Shown: piece by piece, positions 50,374 through 58,717 of the stretch | How the letters are laid out: each line of letters begins with the position of its first letter | Numbering within the stretch: the stretch's first letter is position 1 | Origin: Enhydrobacter aerosaccus | GTDB taxonomy: Bacteria; Pseudomonadota; Alphaproteobacteria; Reyranellales; Reyranellaceae | Reading direction: 5' to 3' | NCBI RefSeq assembly: GCF_900167455.1 | Contig: NZ_FUWJ01000011.1 | Coordinates: forward strand, 62,001-126,000 | DNA length: 64,000 nt | Notes under the pieces: model-generated | What the model saw: only the letters and a program-made list of their open reading frames with translations | Told to the model about the DNA's origin: nothing | Database searches by the model: none | Made by a program: the position numbers and the translations under genes

Positions 50374-52083
50374 ATGACCGGCCTCGGCCGCCGCGAGCTG
50401 CTCCAGGTCGCCACGGCCATGGCGGCACTGGCGGCGACGCGCCCCGGCCTGGCGCAGACCGCCTTCCCGCGCCAGGACGACCTGCTGCGGTTCGACGCCG
50501 TCGGGCAGGTGACGCTGCTTAACTTCACCGACCTGCATGCGCAGCTCGTGCCGATCTATTTTCGTGAGCCCTCGGCCAATATCGGTGTCGGCGCGGCGCG
50601 CGGACTGCCGCCTCATCTCGTCGGCGAAAGACTGCTCGCCACTTACAACATCACGCGCGGCAGCTACGATGCCTATGCGCTGGCCTGTACCGACTTCGAG
50701 GCGCTCGGCCGCACTTTCGGCCGCATGGGCGGACTCGATCGAATGGCAACTTTGATCAAGGCGATCCGGGCGGAGCGCCCTGGCAAGGTGTTGCTGCTCG
50801 ATGGCGGCGACACCTGGCAAGGCAGCTACACGGCGTTGCAGAACAAGGGCGCCGACATGGTGCGCCTGATGAATGCACTGCAGGTCGATGCCATGACCGC
50901 GCATTGGGAATTCACCTACGGCCAGGACCGCGTCCAGGAGCTGATCAAGCAGCTCAATTTTCCGTTCCTGGCGGGGAACGTGAAGGACGCGACGTGGGGC
51001 GATCCGGTGTTCAAGCCCTATACGGTGTTCGAGCGCGGCGGCGTGCGGATCGGCGTGATCGGGCAAGCCTTCCCCTATACGCCGATCGCCAATCCCCGCT
51101 ACATGATCCCGGACTGGTCGTTCGGCATAGAAGAAGAGAAGCTCGCGACCCACATCGCAAAACTGCGCGATGACGGCGTCGATCTCGTGGTCCTGTTGAG
51201 CCACAATGGTTTCGATGTCGATCGCAAGCTGGCCGGCCGGGTGAAGGGCATCGACGTGATCCTGACCGGCCATACGCACGATGCGCTTCCCGCGCCCGTG
51301 AAGGTCGGCGACACGCTGCTGGTCGCGGCCGGCAGCCACGGCAAGTTCCTGGCCCGGCTCGATCTCGAAATCCGCGACAAGCGCATCCAGAATTACGCCT
51401 TCCGCCTGATCCCGGTGCTGGCCGACGTGATCGACCCGGATCCCGATATGGCCGGCCTAATCCGCGAGGTGCGCGCGCCGCACAGCGCCGCGCTGGAGAA
51501 AGTGGTCGGCTATACCGAATCCCTTCTCTATCGCCGCGGCAATTTCAACGGCACCTTCGACGATCTGATCTGCCAGGCGCTCATGGCGGAGCGCGATGTC
51601 GAGATCGCCCTATCGCCCGGCTTTCGCTGGGGCGCCACCCTGCTGCCCGAGCAGGAGATCAGCGGCGACGATATCTTCAACCAGACCGCCATCACCTATC
51701 CGGCGGCATACCGCACCGAGATGACCGGCGCGGCCCTCAAGGAGGTCATGGAGGACGTCGCCGACAATCTCTTCAATCCCGATCCCTACTACCAGCAGGG
51801 CGGCGACATGGTGCGTGCCGGTGGCCTCTCCTACACGATCGACATAGGCAAGCCGGCCGGGCAGCGCATTTCCGACCTGACGCTCCTGCGCACGGGCGAA
51901 AAGATCGACGTCGGCAAGAAATACACAGTGAGCGGCTGGGCCTCGGTCAACGAGGGTGTCGAGGGGCCTCCCGTCTACGACGTCGTGACCAAGTATGTGG
52001 AAGCGGTCAAACGCGTACGGCTCGAACCCAATCGCCAGGTGAAGGTTTTAGGCGCCGATCCTTCGGGCTACGAGCCGCGCTGA
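50374..52083 (+). CDS. soxB: Thiosulfohydrolase SoxB
   Basis: Dimanganese hydrolase that releases sulfate from the SoxY-bound thiosulfonate. It has 569 residues. A Tat leader (GRRELLQVATAMAALAATRPG) is followed by a calcineurin-like metallophosphatase fold with NFTDLHAQLVP, LLLDGGDTWQGS, the SoxB-type HWEFTYGQ, LSHNGFDVD and TGHTHDALP. The 5'-nucleotidase C-terminal domain includes EISGDDIFNQTAITYP. Last gene of soxXA-Y-Z-B. No soxCD, soxVW or soxR follows. Confidence 0.97.
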   Translation: MTGLGRRELLQVATAMAALAATRPGLAQTAFPRQDDLLRFDAVGQVTLLNFTDLHAQLVPIYFREPSANIGVGAARGLPPHLVGERLLATYNITRGSYDAYALACTDFEALGRTFGRMGGLDRMATLIKAIRAERPGKVLLLDGGDTWQGSYTALQNKGADMVRLMNALQVDAMTAHWEFTYGQDRVQELIKQLNFPFLAGNVKDATWGDPVFKPYTVFERGGVRIGVIGQAFPYTPIANPRYMIPDWSFGIEEEKLATHIAKLRDDGVDLVVLLSHNGFDVDRKLAGRVKGIDVILTGHTHDALPAPVKVGDTLLVAAGSHGKFLARLDLEIRDKRIQNYAFRLIPVLADVIDPDPDMAGLIREVRAPHSAALEKVVGYTESLLYRRGNFNGTFDDLICQALMAERDVEIALSPGFRWGATLLPEQEISGDDIFNQTAITYPAAYRTEMTGAALKEVMEDVADNLFNPDPYYQQGGDMVRAGGLSYTIDIGKPAGQRISDLTLLRTGEKIDVGKKYTVSGWASVNEGVEGPPVYDVVTKYVEAVKRVRLEPNRQVKVLGADPSGYEPR

Positions 52084-52428
52084 AGGGGCTGCGGGCCGTC
52101 CTCGCCAGTAGTGACCGGAATCGCGGTGCCGAGCATCGAGGCGGTAAACTCGGCCCCGTTATAGCGGTGCGTTCTGTGCGATTTGGAGGGGTAGTTACCT
52201 GGTGGTAATGCTTTAATTTCCGTTTTTTAATGGAGACCCGGCCTTCGCCGCGAATGTCAATATGATCATCGGTGTACCTCGGCGGGAGCGAGGCGATGTG
52301 AAGAGAGCCATGGCGCCTCGACGATGGGCCGGCAAATTCGATGCCATCGAGGGAAGCGCGTTCGCGCCTGCTTCACGATGTCCAGCGGGTGGATTTGGAC
52401 ATCGGCTTGCGCCACGATAGGAACGCCT
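52084..52428. other. 345-bp intergenic region between sox and the ABC importer
   Basis: No gene with convincing codon usage was found on either strand. The middle is AT-richer than its surroundings (about 52190-52230, GCTTTAATTTCCGTTTTTTA). It contains the inverted repeat TTACC-TGGT-GGTAA at 52195-52208. The stretch probably holds the importer promoter and regulator site, but no clear -35/-10 pair stands out. Confidence 0.4.
52195..52208. promoter_or_regulatory. Inverted repeat, candidate operator
   Basis: TTACC and GGTAA form perfect 5-bp half sites around TGGT in the AT-richer part of the gap before the ABC importer genes. The regulator is unknown and none is encoded nearby. Confidence 0.3.
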
Positions 52429-53310
52429 ATGTCTTCCGTCGCTTCTCATCGTCCGTCGCCGATTGCCTGGTTGATCGCGCCGGCCCTGCTGCTTTTCCTT
52501 CTGTTCTTCATCCTGCCATTCGCCGTGATGGTGGTGATGTCGTTCTTTTCGGGAAATCCCATCAGCAACCCGAATGCCGTTCTGACGACGCGCCATTACC
52601 AGCGTTTCATCGAGGATTCGGCAGGCATTTTCCACGATGCGCTCTGGGAAACGCTGCGGATCGGGCTGGTGACGACGGTCGTGTCGCTGCTGATCGGCTA
52701 TCCGCTGGCGCATTGGATGGCGCGCATGCAGTCGCGGCTGGGCCACGCGCTGGCCCTGATGGCGGTGATCGCGCCGCTGCTCACGGGGATCGTCGTCCGC
52801 ACCTTTGCCTGGATGACCATCCTGCAGGACAAGGGCGTCATCAATACGACGCTGATCTCCTGGGGCCTGATCAGCAAGCCCTTGCCGCTGATGTACAACG
52901 AGTTCGGCACGGTCGTGGCTCTCGTGCACATCTATGTGCCGTTCATGGTGCTGACGCTGATCGGTGTGATCGCGCGCATCGACGAGCGGCTGGAACAGGC
53001 GGCGCGCAGTCTTGGCGCCGGCCGCTTCCGGGCCTTCCTCGAGGTGACCTTGCCGCTTAGCCTGCCTGGCATCCTGGCCGGTTCGCTGCTGGTATTCGCC
53101 TTGTCGATCAGCGCCTATGTGACGCCGTCGCTGATGGGCGGAACGGACGTTCTGACCTTGCCGATGCTGATCGCCCAGCAGCTCGGCACCAGCTTCAATC
53201 CGAGCTTTGCCGGCGCGCTGGGCGTGATCCTGCTGGCGGTCTGCCTGGTGATCGTGATCGCCTACAACGCCATCCTGGGGCGCCTGTCCGGCGAGCAGGG
53301 GCTGGCATGA
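52429..53310 (+). CDS. ABC transporter permease (PotB-like)
   Basis: First inner-membrane subunit of a polyamine/opine-type importer. It has 293 residues and about six transmembrane helices, beginning PIAWLIAPALLLFLLFFILPF. The coupling-helix EAA motif is EQAARSLGAGRFRAFLEVTLPLS (two parts, from about residue 188). TAGGA lies 6 bases before the ATG at 52429; the longer upstream frame lacks a site and hydrophobic continuity. It overlaps the next permease by 4 bp. Confidence 0.92.
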   Translation: MSSVASHRPSPIAWLIAPALLLFLLFFILPFAVMVVMSFFSGNPISNPNAVLTTRHYQRFIEDSAGIFHDALWETLRIGLVTTVVSLLIGYPLAHWMARMQSRLGHALALMAVIAPLLTGIVVRTFAWMTILQDKGVINTTLISWGLISKPLPLMYNEFGTVVALVHIYVPFMVLTLIGVIARIDERLEQAARSLGAGRFRAFLEVTLPLSLPGILAGSLLVFALSISAYVTPSLMGGTDVLTLPMLIAQQLGTSFNPSFAGALGVILLAVCLVIVIAYNAILGRLSGEQGLA

Positions 53311-54122
53311 GCGCCGCCGTGAACAAGAAGCCCTTCGACCTGGGCAGGACCGCCTATCTTGGCCTGAATCTGGTGCTGCTGGCGTTCCTGTTGGTGCCGA
53401 TCGCGATCGTCCTGGTCTTCGCCCTCAATCCGACTCCGTACATCTCGTTCCCGCCGGTCGGCGTGAGTCTGCGCTGGTTCGTGAAGTTCTTCGAGGGCGG
53501 CGATTTCATGCGCGCGCTGTGGCTATCGCTGTGGGTGGCCGCCTGCGTGCTGGTCCTGTCGGTCGTGATCGGAGGGGCCTGCGCGCTGGCGCTGGCGCGT
53601 GGCAACCTGCCCGGCCGGGCCTTTCTGACGGCCTTCTTCATGTCGCCGCTGATGCTGCCGGCGATCCTGACCGGTCTGGCGCTGTTCCAGGCCTATCTCC
53701 TAGCCGGCATCGGCCGCCCCGTCTGGGGGCTGATCATGGCCCATACCCTGGTCGCGGTGCCCTATGTGCTACGGACAACCCTGGCCGTCCTGCACAATTT
53801 CGACCGTCGGATCGAGGAGGCGGCCTCCGTGCTGGGGGCCAGCCCGACCCGCGTCTTCTTCGAGGTGACGCTGCCGCTGATCCGGCCCGGCGTCTTCGCG
53901 GGCGGCGTATTCGCCTTCATCGTCTCCTTCGATCAGTTCCCGGTATCGCTGTTCCTGGTCGTTCCCAAGGGCGAAACCCTGCCGGTGGTGCTGTTCAACT
54001 ACATGAAGTTCGACCTCGACGGCGCCATTGCCGCCGCCTCGATGGTCTCGATCTTGCTGGCCCTGGCCGTCGTGGTCGCGCTGGAAAGGCTGATCGGGCT
54101 CAAAGCCTACGTTAAGCTGTGA
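53307..54122 (+). CDS. ABC transporter permease (PotC-like)
   Basis: Second permease subunit, 271 residues with about six transmembrane helices (LGLNLVLLAFLLVPIAIVLV at the start). The EAA coupling motif is EEAASVLGASPTRVFFEVTL. It starts inside the end of the first permease (ATGA) and is followed 12 bp later by the binding-protein gene, giving the usual permease-permease-SBP-ATPase set. Confidence 0.92.
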   Translation: MSAAVNKKPFDLGRTAYLGLNLVLLAFLLVPIAIVLVFALNPTPYISFPPVGVSLRWFVKFFEGGDFMRALWLSLWVAACVLVLSVVIGGACALALARGNLPGRAFLTAFFMSPLMLPAILTGLALFQAYLLAGIGRPVWGLIMAHTLVAVPYVLRTTLAVLHNFDRRIEEAASVLGASPTRVFFEVTLPLIRPGVFAGGVFAFIVSFDQFPVSLFLVVPKGETLPVVLFNYMKFDLDGAIAAASMVSILLALAVVVALERLIGLKAYVKL

Positions 54123-54134
54123 TGGGGAATACAG

Positions 54135-55193
54135 ATGGGGTTGATCATGATTTCACGTCGTAAAGCCTTGCGGGCCGGAGCCGGCCTGGCTGCGGCCGCC
54201 ACGATCGGTGCGCCCGCCATCCTTCATGCCGAGACCAAGACGCTCAAGATCACGACCTGGGGCGGCAAGTGGGGCGACATCATGAAGGACACGCTCCTGC
54301 CCATGTTCGAGAAGGAGCACGACTGCAAGGTCTCGGCCGACCAGGCCTTCCCGTTCCTGCCCAAGCTGCAGGCCAGTTCCAAGAACGATCCGCTCTACGA
54401 CGTCTTCCACACCAACTCGAACGAGCAGTGGAGCGCGGTCGAGCAGGGGCTGGTGTTGGACAAGATCACGGCCAAGGAAGTGCCGAACATTGCCGATGTC
54501 TATCCCTGGGCCAACAGCGACAAGATCGTCGGCGTCGCGATCTTCACCAGTGCGATCGGCCTCGGCTACCGCACCGACAAGGGCATCACGCCGCCGAAGT
54601 CTTGGAAGGATCTCGCCGATCCCAAGCTGGCCGGTGCCCGGGGTGGCTACCTCATTCCCGTCAACAGCCTCGGCCAGTGTCATCTGATGATGCTGGGCAA
54701 GGTGTACGGCAAGGGACTCCAGGATCTCGACGCCGCCTACAAGGCGCTCGAGCAGCTCAAGCCGATCAAGCTGGTCGACTTCACCGGCCAGATGGAAAAG
54801 ATGCTGCTGTCGGGCGAGGTGAGTGAAGGCGTCATCCATGATTCCGGCGTCTATCGCTATGAAGGCGCCAATCGTCAGCCGGTCGACTTCTGCAGCCCGA
54901 CGGAAGGGGTGATGGCGCTGGAGCAGGTGCTCAACGTGACTCCGGGGTCGAAGGTAAAGGAACTGGCCTTCGCCTTCGTGAACTTCATGCTCCGTCCCGA
55001 GGTGCAGAAGCTCCTGGCCGAAGGCGTGTGGTATTCGCCTGCCAACAAGAAGGTGAAGCTCGACGCCAAGTACGACGCCAAGCTGCTGACGACACCGGAA
55101 AAGGTCGCAACGCTGATCCAGCCGGATTGGAAGTGGTACAACGCCCGCAAGGACGATATCGACGCGCGGGTTACGAAGATCCTGAAGGGCTGA
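54135..55193 (+). CDS. ABC transporter substrate-binding protein (PotD/spermidine-type), Tat-exported
   Basis: Periplasmic binding protein of 352 residues in the extracellular solute-binding family 1/13-like polyamine group. The leader has twin arginine (SRRKALRAGAGLAAAATIGA), implying Tat export. The mature part opens KTLKITTWGGKWGDIMKDTL and contains DVFHTNSNEQWSAVEQGLV and FAFVNFMLRPEVQKLL. The ligand is not readable from sequence. The downstream catabolic genes suggest a hydantoin-like or amino-acid-derived compound, which is inference. A second ATG at 54147 is an alternative start. Confidence 0.9.
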   Translation: MGLIMISRRKALRAGAGLAAAATIGAPAILHAETKTLKITTWGGKWGDIMKDTLLPMFEKEHDCKVSADQAFPFLPKLQASSKNDPLYDVFHTNSNEQWSAVEQGLVLDKITAKEVPNIADVYPWANSDKIVGVAIFTSAIGLGYRTDKGITPPKSWKDLADPKLAGARGGYLIPVNSLGQCHLMMLGKVYGKGLQDLDAAYKALEQLKPIKLVDFTGQMEKMLLSGEVSEGVIHDSGVYRYEGANRQPVDFCSPTEGVMALEQVLNVTPGSKVKELAFAFVNFMLRPEVQKLLAEGVWYSPANKKVKLDAKYDAKLLTTPEKVATLIQPDWKWYNARKDDIDARVTKILKG

Positions 55194-55222
55194 AGCGAAC
55201 GATGTCACCCAAGGGTGGTGCG

Positions 55223-55249
55223 GGACCTTTCAAGATGCAGGAAAGGTCC
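55223..55249 (+). other. Intercistronic hairpin between binding protein and ATPase genes
   Basis: GGACCTTTC (55223-55231) and GAAAGGTCC (55241-55249) form a perfect 9-bp stem with a 9-base loop in the 91-bp gap. There is no T-tract. Such stems often protect the upstream binding-protein mRNA so that it is made in excess over the transporter. Confidence 0.5.
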
Positions 55250-55284
55250 GTCGGCGACCGAGCTTGGGATGACAAGGTGCGTGT

Positions 55285-56262
55285 ATGACATCCGCTTCCA
55301 TCAAACTCGAGTCCGTCACCAAGTCGTTCGACGGTAAGGTCGTTGCCGTCGATGGCGTGACCCTGGAGATCAAGGCCGGCGAGTTCTTCTCGCTCCTGGG
55401 CCCATCGGGCTGCGGCAAGACGACGTCGCTGCGCATGATTGCGGGCTTCGAGAGCCCGGATTCTGGCCGCGTCCATGTCGGCGGCCAGGACATCACCGAC
55501 GTGCCCGTGCACCACCGAGACATGGGCATGGTGTTCCAGTCCTATGCGCTCTTCCCGCACCGGACCGTGGCCGAGAACGTAGCCTTCGGCTTGCGCATGC
55601 GGGGCGTGTCCAGATCCGAGATCGACCGTCGCGTCGCCGCGGCGCTGGCCCAGGTGGCGCTGACCGGGTTCGAGCATCGTCGTCCGGCACAGCTTTCCGG
55701 CGGCCAGCAGCAGCGCGTCGCACTCGCCCGCGCCATCGTGATCGAGCCGCGTGTGCTCCTGTGCGACGAGCCGCTGGGTGCGCTCGATCGCAAGCTGCGC
55801 CAGCAGATGCAGTTCGAGCTGAAGGAATTGCAGCAGCGCTTGGGCGTGACCCTGGTGTTCGTGACGCACGACCAGGAAGAGGCGCTGGCGATGAGCGATC
55901 GCATCGCCGTCATGAACAGAGGCAAGGTCGAACAGGTCGGCTCACCGACCGAGATCTACGAGCGTCCGCGCACCCGCTTCGTTGCCGACTTCATCGGTGA
56001 GATCAATCTGCTGGACGACGGATCGAAGCCGCGGGCGCTGCGGCCGGAGAAAATTCGTCTCGTGCCGACGGCGCAGGCGCGGCTGGCCGGTACCGTCGAG
56101 ACCGCCAACTTCCTTGGCGGCGCCACGCTCTATCGCGTGAGCGCCGGTGGGCGCACATATCTCGCGCGCGAAACCCATTCGGGCGAGCGCAGTCCGAGAG
56201 CGGCCGGCGATGCCGTCGGTCTGGCGTGGAACGACACCGATATCGTTACCTTGGAATCCTAG
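55285..56262 (+). CDS. ABC transporter ATP-binding protein (PotA-like)
   Basis: ATPase of the importer, 325 residues. Walker A is GPSGCGKTTS (about 37-46), the Q-loop VFQSYALFPHRTVAENV, the signature LSGGQQQRVALARA (about 134-147), Walker B VLLCDEPLGALD and the switch His in VTHDQEEALAMSDR. A TOBE-type regulatory C-terminus (about 240-325) follows. It completes the PotBCDA-like set and lies 9 bp before the AroM-family gene. Confidence 0.94.
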   Translation: MTSASIKLESVTKSFDGKVVAVDGVTLEIKAGEFFSLLGPSGCGKTTSLRMIAGFESPDSGRVHVGGQDITDVPVHHRDMGMVFQSYALFPHRTVAENVAFGLRMRGVSRSEIDRRVAAALAQVALTGFEHRRPAQLSGGQQQRVALARAIVIEPRVLLCDEPLGALDRKLRQQMQFELKELQQRLGVTLVFVTHDQEEALAMSDRIAVMNRGKVEQVGSPTEIYERPRTRFVADFIGEINLLDDGSKPRALRPEKIRLVPTAQARLAGTVETANFLGGATLYRVSAGGRTYLARETHSGERSPRAAGDAVGLAWNDTDIVTLES

Positions 56263-56271
56263 GAGCGTGCC

Positions 56272-56943
56272 ATGGCTCGCACTCTTGGCGTCATCACCAT
56301 CGGCCAGTCGCCCCGCAACGATATTGCCGCCCTCTTTGCCCAGCATGCTCCGCCGGGGACCAAGGTCGTTCTGCGGGGCGCGCTCGACGGGCTGAGCGAC
56401 GCGGAGGTCGATAGGCTCACGCCGGAAAGCGGCGCCGATACGCTCTACACCCGCCTGCGCGGCGAGCGCGACGTGAAGATTTCAAAGAAGGCCGTGATCG
56501 CCCGCTCGCCGGAGACCATCGCCAAGCTGCGGGCCGACGGCTGTGATGCCATCGTCTATGCCTGCACCGGCGACTTCCCGCCGATGGAAGGCGATGAAGG
56601 CATCCTGTTTCCATCGCGCGTCCTGAACGGCCTTGCGACGGGCCTGTTGCCGCGCGGCAGGCTGGGCCTGCTGATTCCCCTGATCGAGCAGGCGGAAAAG
56701 CTCACGTCGAAGTGGGTCCGGCCCGGCCTCGAGATCGTGGCAGAGGCCCTGGCGCCCAGTGCGGATGCCGGGGAGGCCGAGGCGGCGGCGCGTCGGTTGG
56801 CGGCGCGCCAGCCTGACCTGGTGGCCATGGACTGCATGAGCTACACGCCGTTGACCAAGCAGCACGTAAAGCCGGCACTCGGCGTGCCGACGCTGCTCGC
56901 GATCACCGCGACCGGCCGCGTGCTGCGCGAGATGCTCGACTGA
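56272..56943 (+). CDS. AroM family protein (possible racemase-like)
   Basis: A 223-residue protein with the AroM hallmark GVITIGQSPRNDI (6-18). AroM was named for its place in the E. coli aroL region and its function is unproven. Two cysteines sit at Cys98 (YACTGDF) and Cys188 (AMDCMSYT), a spacing like the paired catalytic cysteines of Asp/Glu/hydantoin racemases. In a cluster with HyuA this makes a hydantoin-type racemase role plausible but unproven. The ATG is 9 bp after the ABC ATPase stop. Confidence 0.85.
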   Translation: MARTLGVITIGQSPRNDIAALFAQHAPPGTKVVLRGALDGLSDAEVDRLTPESGADTLYTRLRGERDVKISKKAVIARSPETIAKLRADGCDAIVYACTGDFPPMEGDEGILFPSRVLNGLATGLLPRGRLGLLIPLIEQAEKLTSKWVRPGLEIVAEALAPSADAGEAEAAARRLAARQPDLVAMDCMSYTPLTKQHVKPALGVPTLLAITATGRVLREMLD

Positions 56944-56970
56944 AGACGCGGCCCGGCTGGAATGATCCGT

Positions 56971-57540
56971 TTACTTCACCGCAGCGGCGGCCTTGGCCTG
57001 TCGCACCGCAAGGGCCAGCGCCGCGCCGAGATCGGTCAGCATCTTGCTGGTCGCTTCGTCGGTCAGCTTGCCGTCGGTGAAGCGGTTCTGCGCCTGGCCG
57101 ATCATGACCTCGGGCTTGTTCAGCGGGCGTCCGTCGAGGAACACCAGCGTCTGACGCAACTGGTACTGCGCCCGCGCCGTGCCCAGCAGGCCCATCGACG
57201 CACCGAACAGCGCGATCGGCTTGGCGGCAAACGGCTGCGGCGTCATGCGCGACAGCCAGTCGATGGCGTTCTTCAACACGCCCGAGATGCCGTAATTGTA
57301 TTCCGGGCTCACCAGGACGAGGCCGTCGGCCGCAAGCATCGTCTTCTGCGCGGCCTGGATCTTGTCGGGAAATCCCTTGGCCTGAATGTCGGCATCGTAG
57401 AGCGGCCAGTCGCCGATCTCGATCGTCTCCACCGTCACCCCGGCCGGCACGCGTTCGATGAACGCATTGAGCGACAGGCGATTGAACGACGCTTTACGCA
57501 GACTGCCGCAGAACGCGGCCAGCTTGATCGGCTCGGACAT
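56971..57540 (-). CDS. NADPH-dependent FMN reductase family protein
   Basis: A 189-residue flavodoxin-like oxidoreductase. The FMN-phosphate loop GSLRKASFNR is at 12-21 and the isoalloxazine loop SPEYNYGISGVLKNAIDWLS is at about 78-97, as in ChrR/YieF/NAD(P)H:quinone reductases. It is transcribed opposite to its neighbours and is divergent from the first DUF917 gene (87-bp gap). It may be unrelated to the operon, or it may supply reduced flavin or a quinone reductase step. Confidence 0.9.
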   Translation of the reverse strand: MSEPIKLAAFCGSLRKASFNRLSLNAFIERVPAGVTVETIEIGDWPLYDADIQAKGFPDKIQAAQKTMLAADGLVLVSPEYNYGISGVLKNAIDWLSRMTPQPFAAKPIALFGASMGLLGTARAQYQLRQTLVFLDGRPLNKPEVMIGQAQNRFTDGKLTDEATSKMLTDLGAALALAVRQAKAAAAVK

Positions 57541-57627
57541 TGCGTATGGTCTCCCTTGAGGGCCGTTCCTTTGTCAGGCGGCAGGCAGACGGCTACATAG
57601 AAGGCGCTGAAGGAGTTGGCAAACGCA

Positions 57628-58707
57628 ATGCCGCTACGCGACATCACACTCGACGACATCGAATCGCTCGCCGTGGGCGCCTGGGTGCTGGGAACCGGCG
57701 GCGGCGGCAGCCCGTATCTCGGCCTGCTCAACATGCGTGCCCTCTACAAGGAGGGCCATCGCGTCCAACTGATGCCGGCGTCGGAGCTGGCCGATGACGA
57801 TTGGGTTGCGGCCGTGTCCAACATGGGCGCGCCCCTGGTGGGACAGGAGCGCCTGACGGACAGCCGCACGATCGCGCGCGCGGTCGACCTGATGGAACGT
57901 CACACCGGCCACAAATTCCGCGGCATCATGGCGCTCGAGATCGGCGGCGGCAATTCGATCCAGCCGTTGATGGCGGCGGCGCATCTCAAGCGCCCCGTGA
58001 TCGATTCAGACATGATGGGCCGCGCCTATCCCGAGGCGCAGATGACGTCGGTGGCCGTGGGCGATCTGCAGCCTTGTCCACTGACCACCGTCGACGTGCG
58101 CGGCCTCGAGTCAGTGGTCGAGAAAGTGCCGACCTGGAAATGGATGGAACGGGTCAGCCGCAAGATCTGCGTCGAATACGGATCGATCGCCTCGACCTGC
58201 AAGGCGCCGCGCACCGGCGCCGAGGTGAAGAAGTGGGGCATCCACGGCACCACGACCAAGGCGATCGCGATCGGCCATGCCGTGCGCGAGGCGCAGCGCA
58301 AGCACGAGGATCCGGTGGCAGCGATCCTCGTGGTCGAGCCGGGCAAGATCCTGTTCCGCGGCAAGGTGGTCGATGTCGAGCGTCGCGCCACCGAGGGCTT
58401 CCTGCGCGGACGGACCCGGTTCGAGGGCATGGACGAGGATCGCGGTTCCAGCCTCGAGATCAACTTCCAGAATGAATGGATTGTCGCCTGGCGCGACGGC
58501 AAGCCGGTGGCAATGTCGCCGGATCTCATCTGCGTGCTCGATTCCGTGGCAGGAGAAGCGGTCGGTACCGAGACGATCCGCTACGGCCAGCGCGTGACCG
58601 TGATCGCCCTGCCGCCGCCGCCGGTGTTCCTGAGCGAGAAGGGCCTGCAGCATGTCGGGCCGCGCGCCTTCGGCTACGACATCGACTTCAAGAGCGTCTT
58701 TGCGTGA
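57628..58707 (+). CDS. DUF917 (S-methyl-thiohydantoin desulfurase-type) protein, copy 1
   Basis: A 359-residue protein of the DUF917 family, which I recall being renamed after S-methyl-thiohydantoin desulfurase. It opens DITLDDIESLAVGAWVLGTGGGG. The N-domain has ALEIGGGNSIQPL and RPVIDSDMMGRAYPEAQMTS; the middle has STCKAPRTGAEVKKWGIHGT; the C-domain (about 200-355) has PDLICVLDSVAGEAVGTETI. I chose the ATG at 57628 over a TTG at 57616 that abuts AGGAG. It is followed 10 bp later by a paralogue with gapless alignment. Confidence 0.9.
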   Translation: MPLRDITLDDIESLAVGAWVLGTGGGGSPYLGLLNMRALYKEGHRVQLMPASELADDDWVAAVSNMGAPLVGQERLTDSRTIARAVDLMERHTGHKFRGIMALEIGGGNSIQPLMAAAHLKRPVIDSDMMGRAYPEAQMTSVAVGDLQPCPLTTVDVRGLESVVEKVPTWKWMERVSRKICVEYGSIASTCKAPRTGAEVKKWGIHGTTTKAIAIGHAVREAQRKHEDPVAAILVVEPGKILFRGKVVDVERRATEGFLRGRTRFEGMDEDRGSSLEINFQNEWIVAWRDGKPVAMSPDLICVLDSVAGEAVGTETIRYGQRVTVIALPPPPVFLSEKGLQHVGPRAFGYDIDFKSVFA

Positions 58708-58717
58708 GGAGTTGGGC

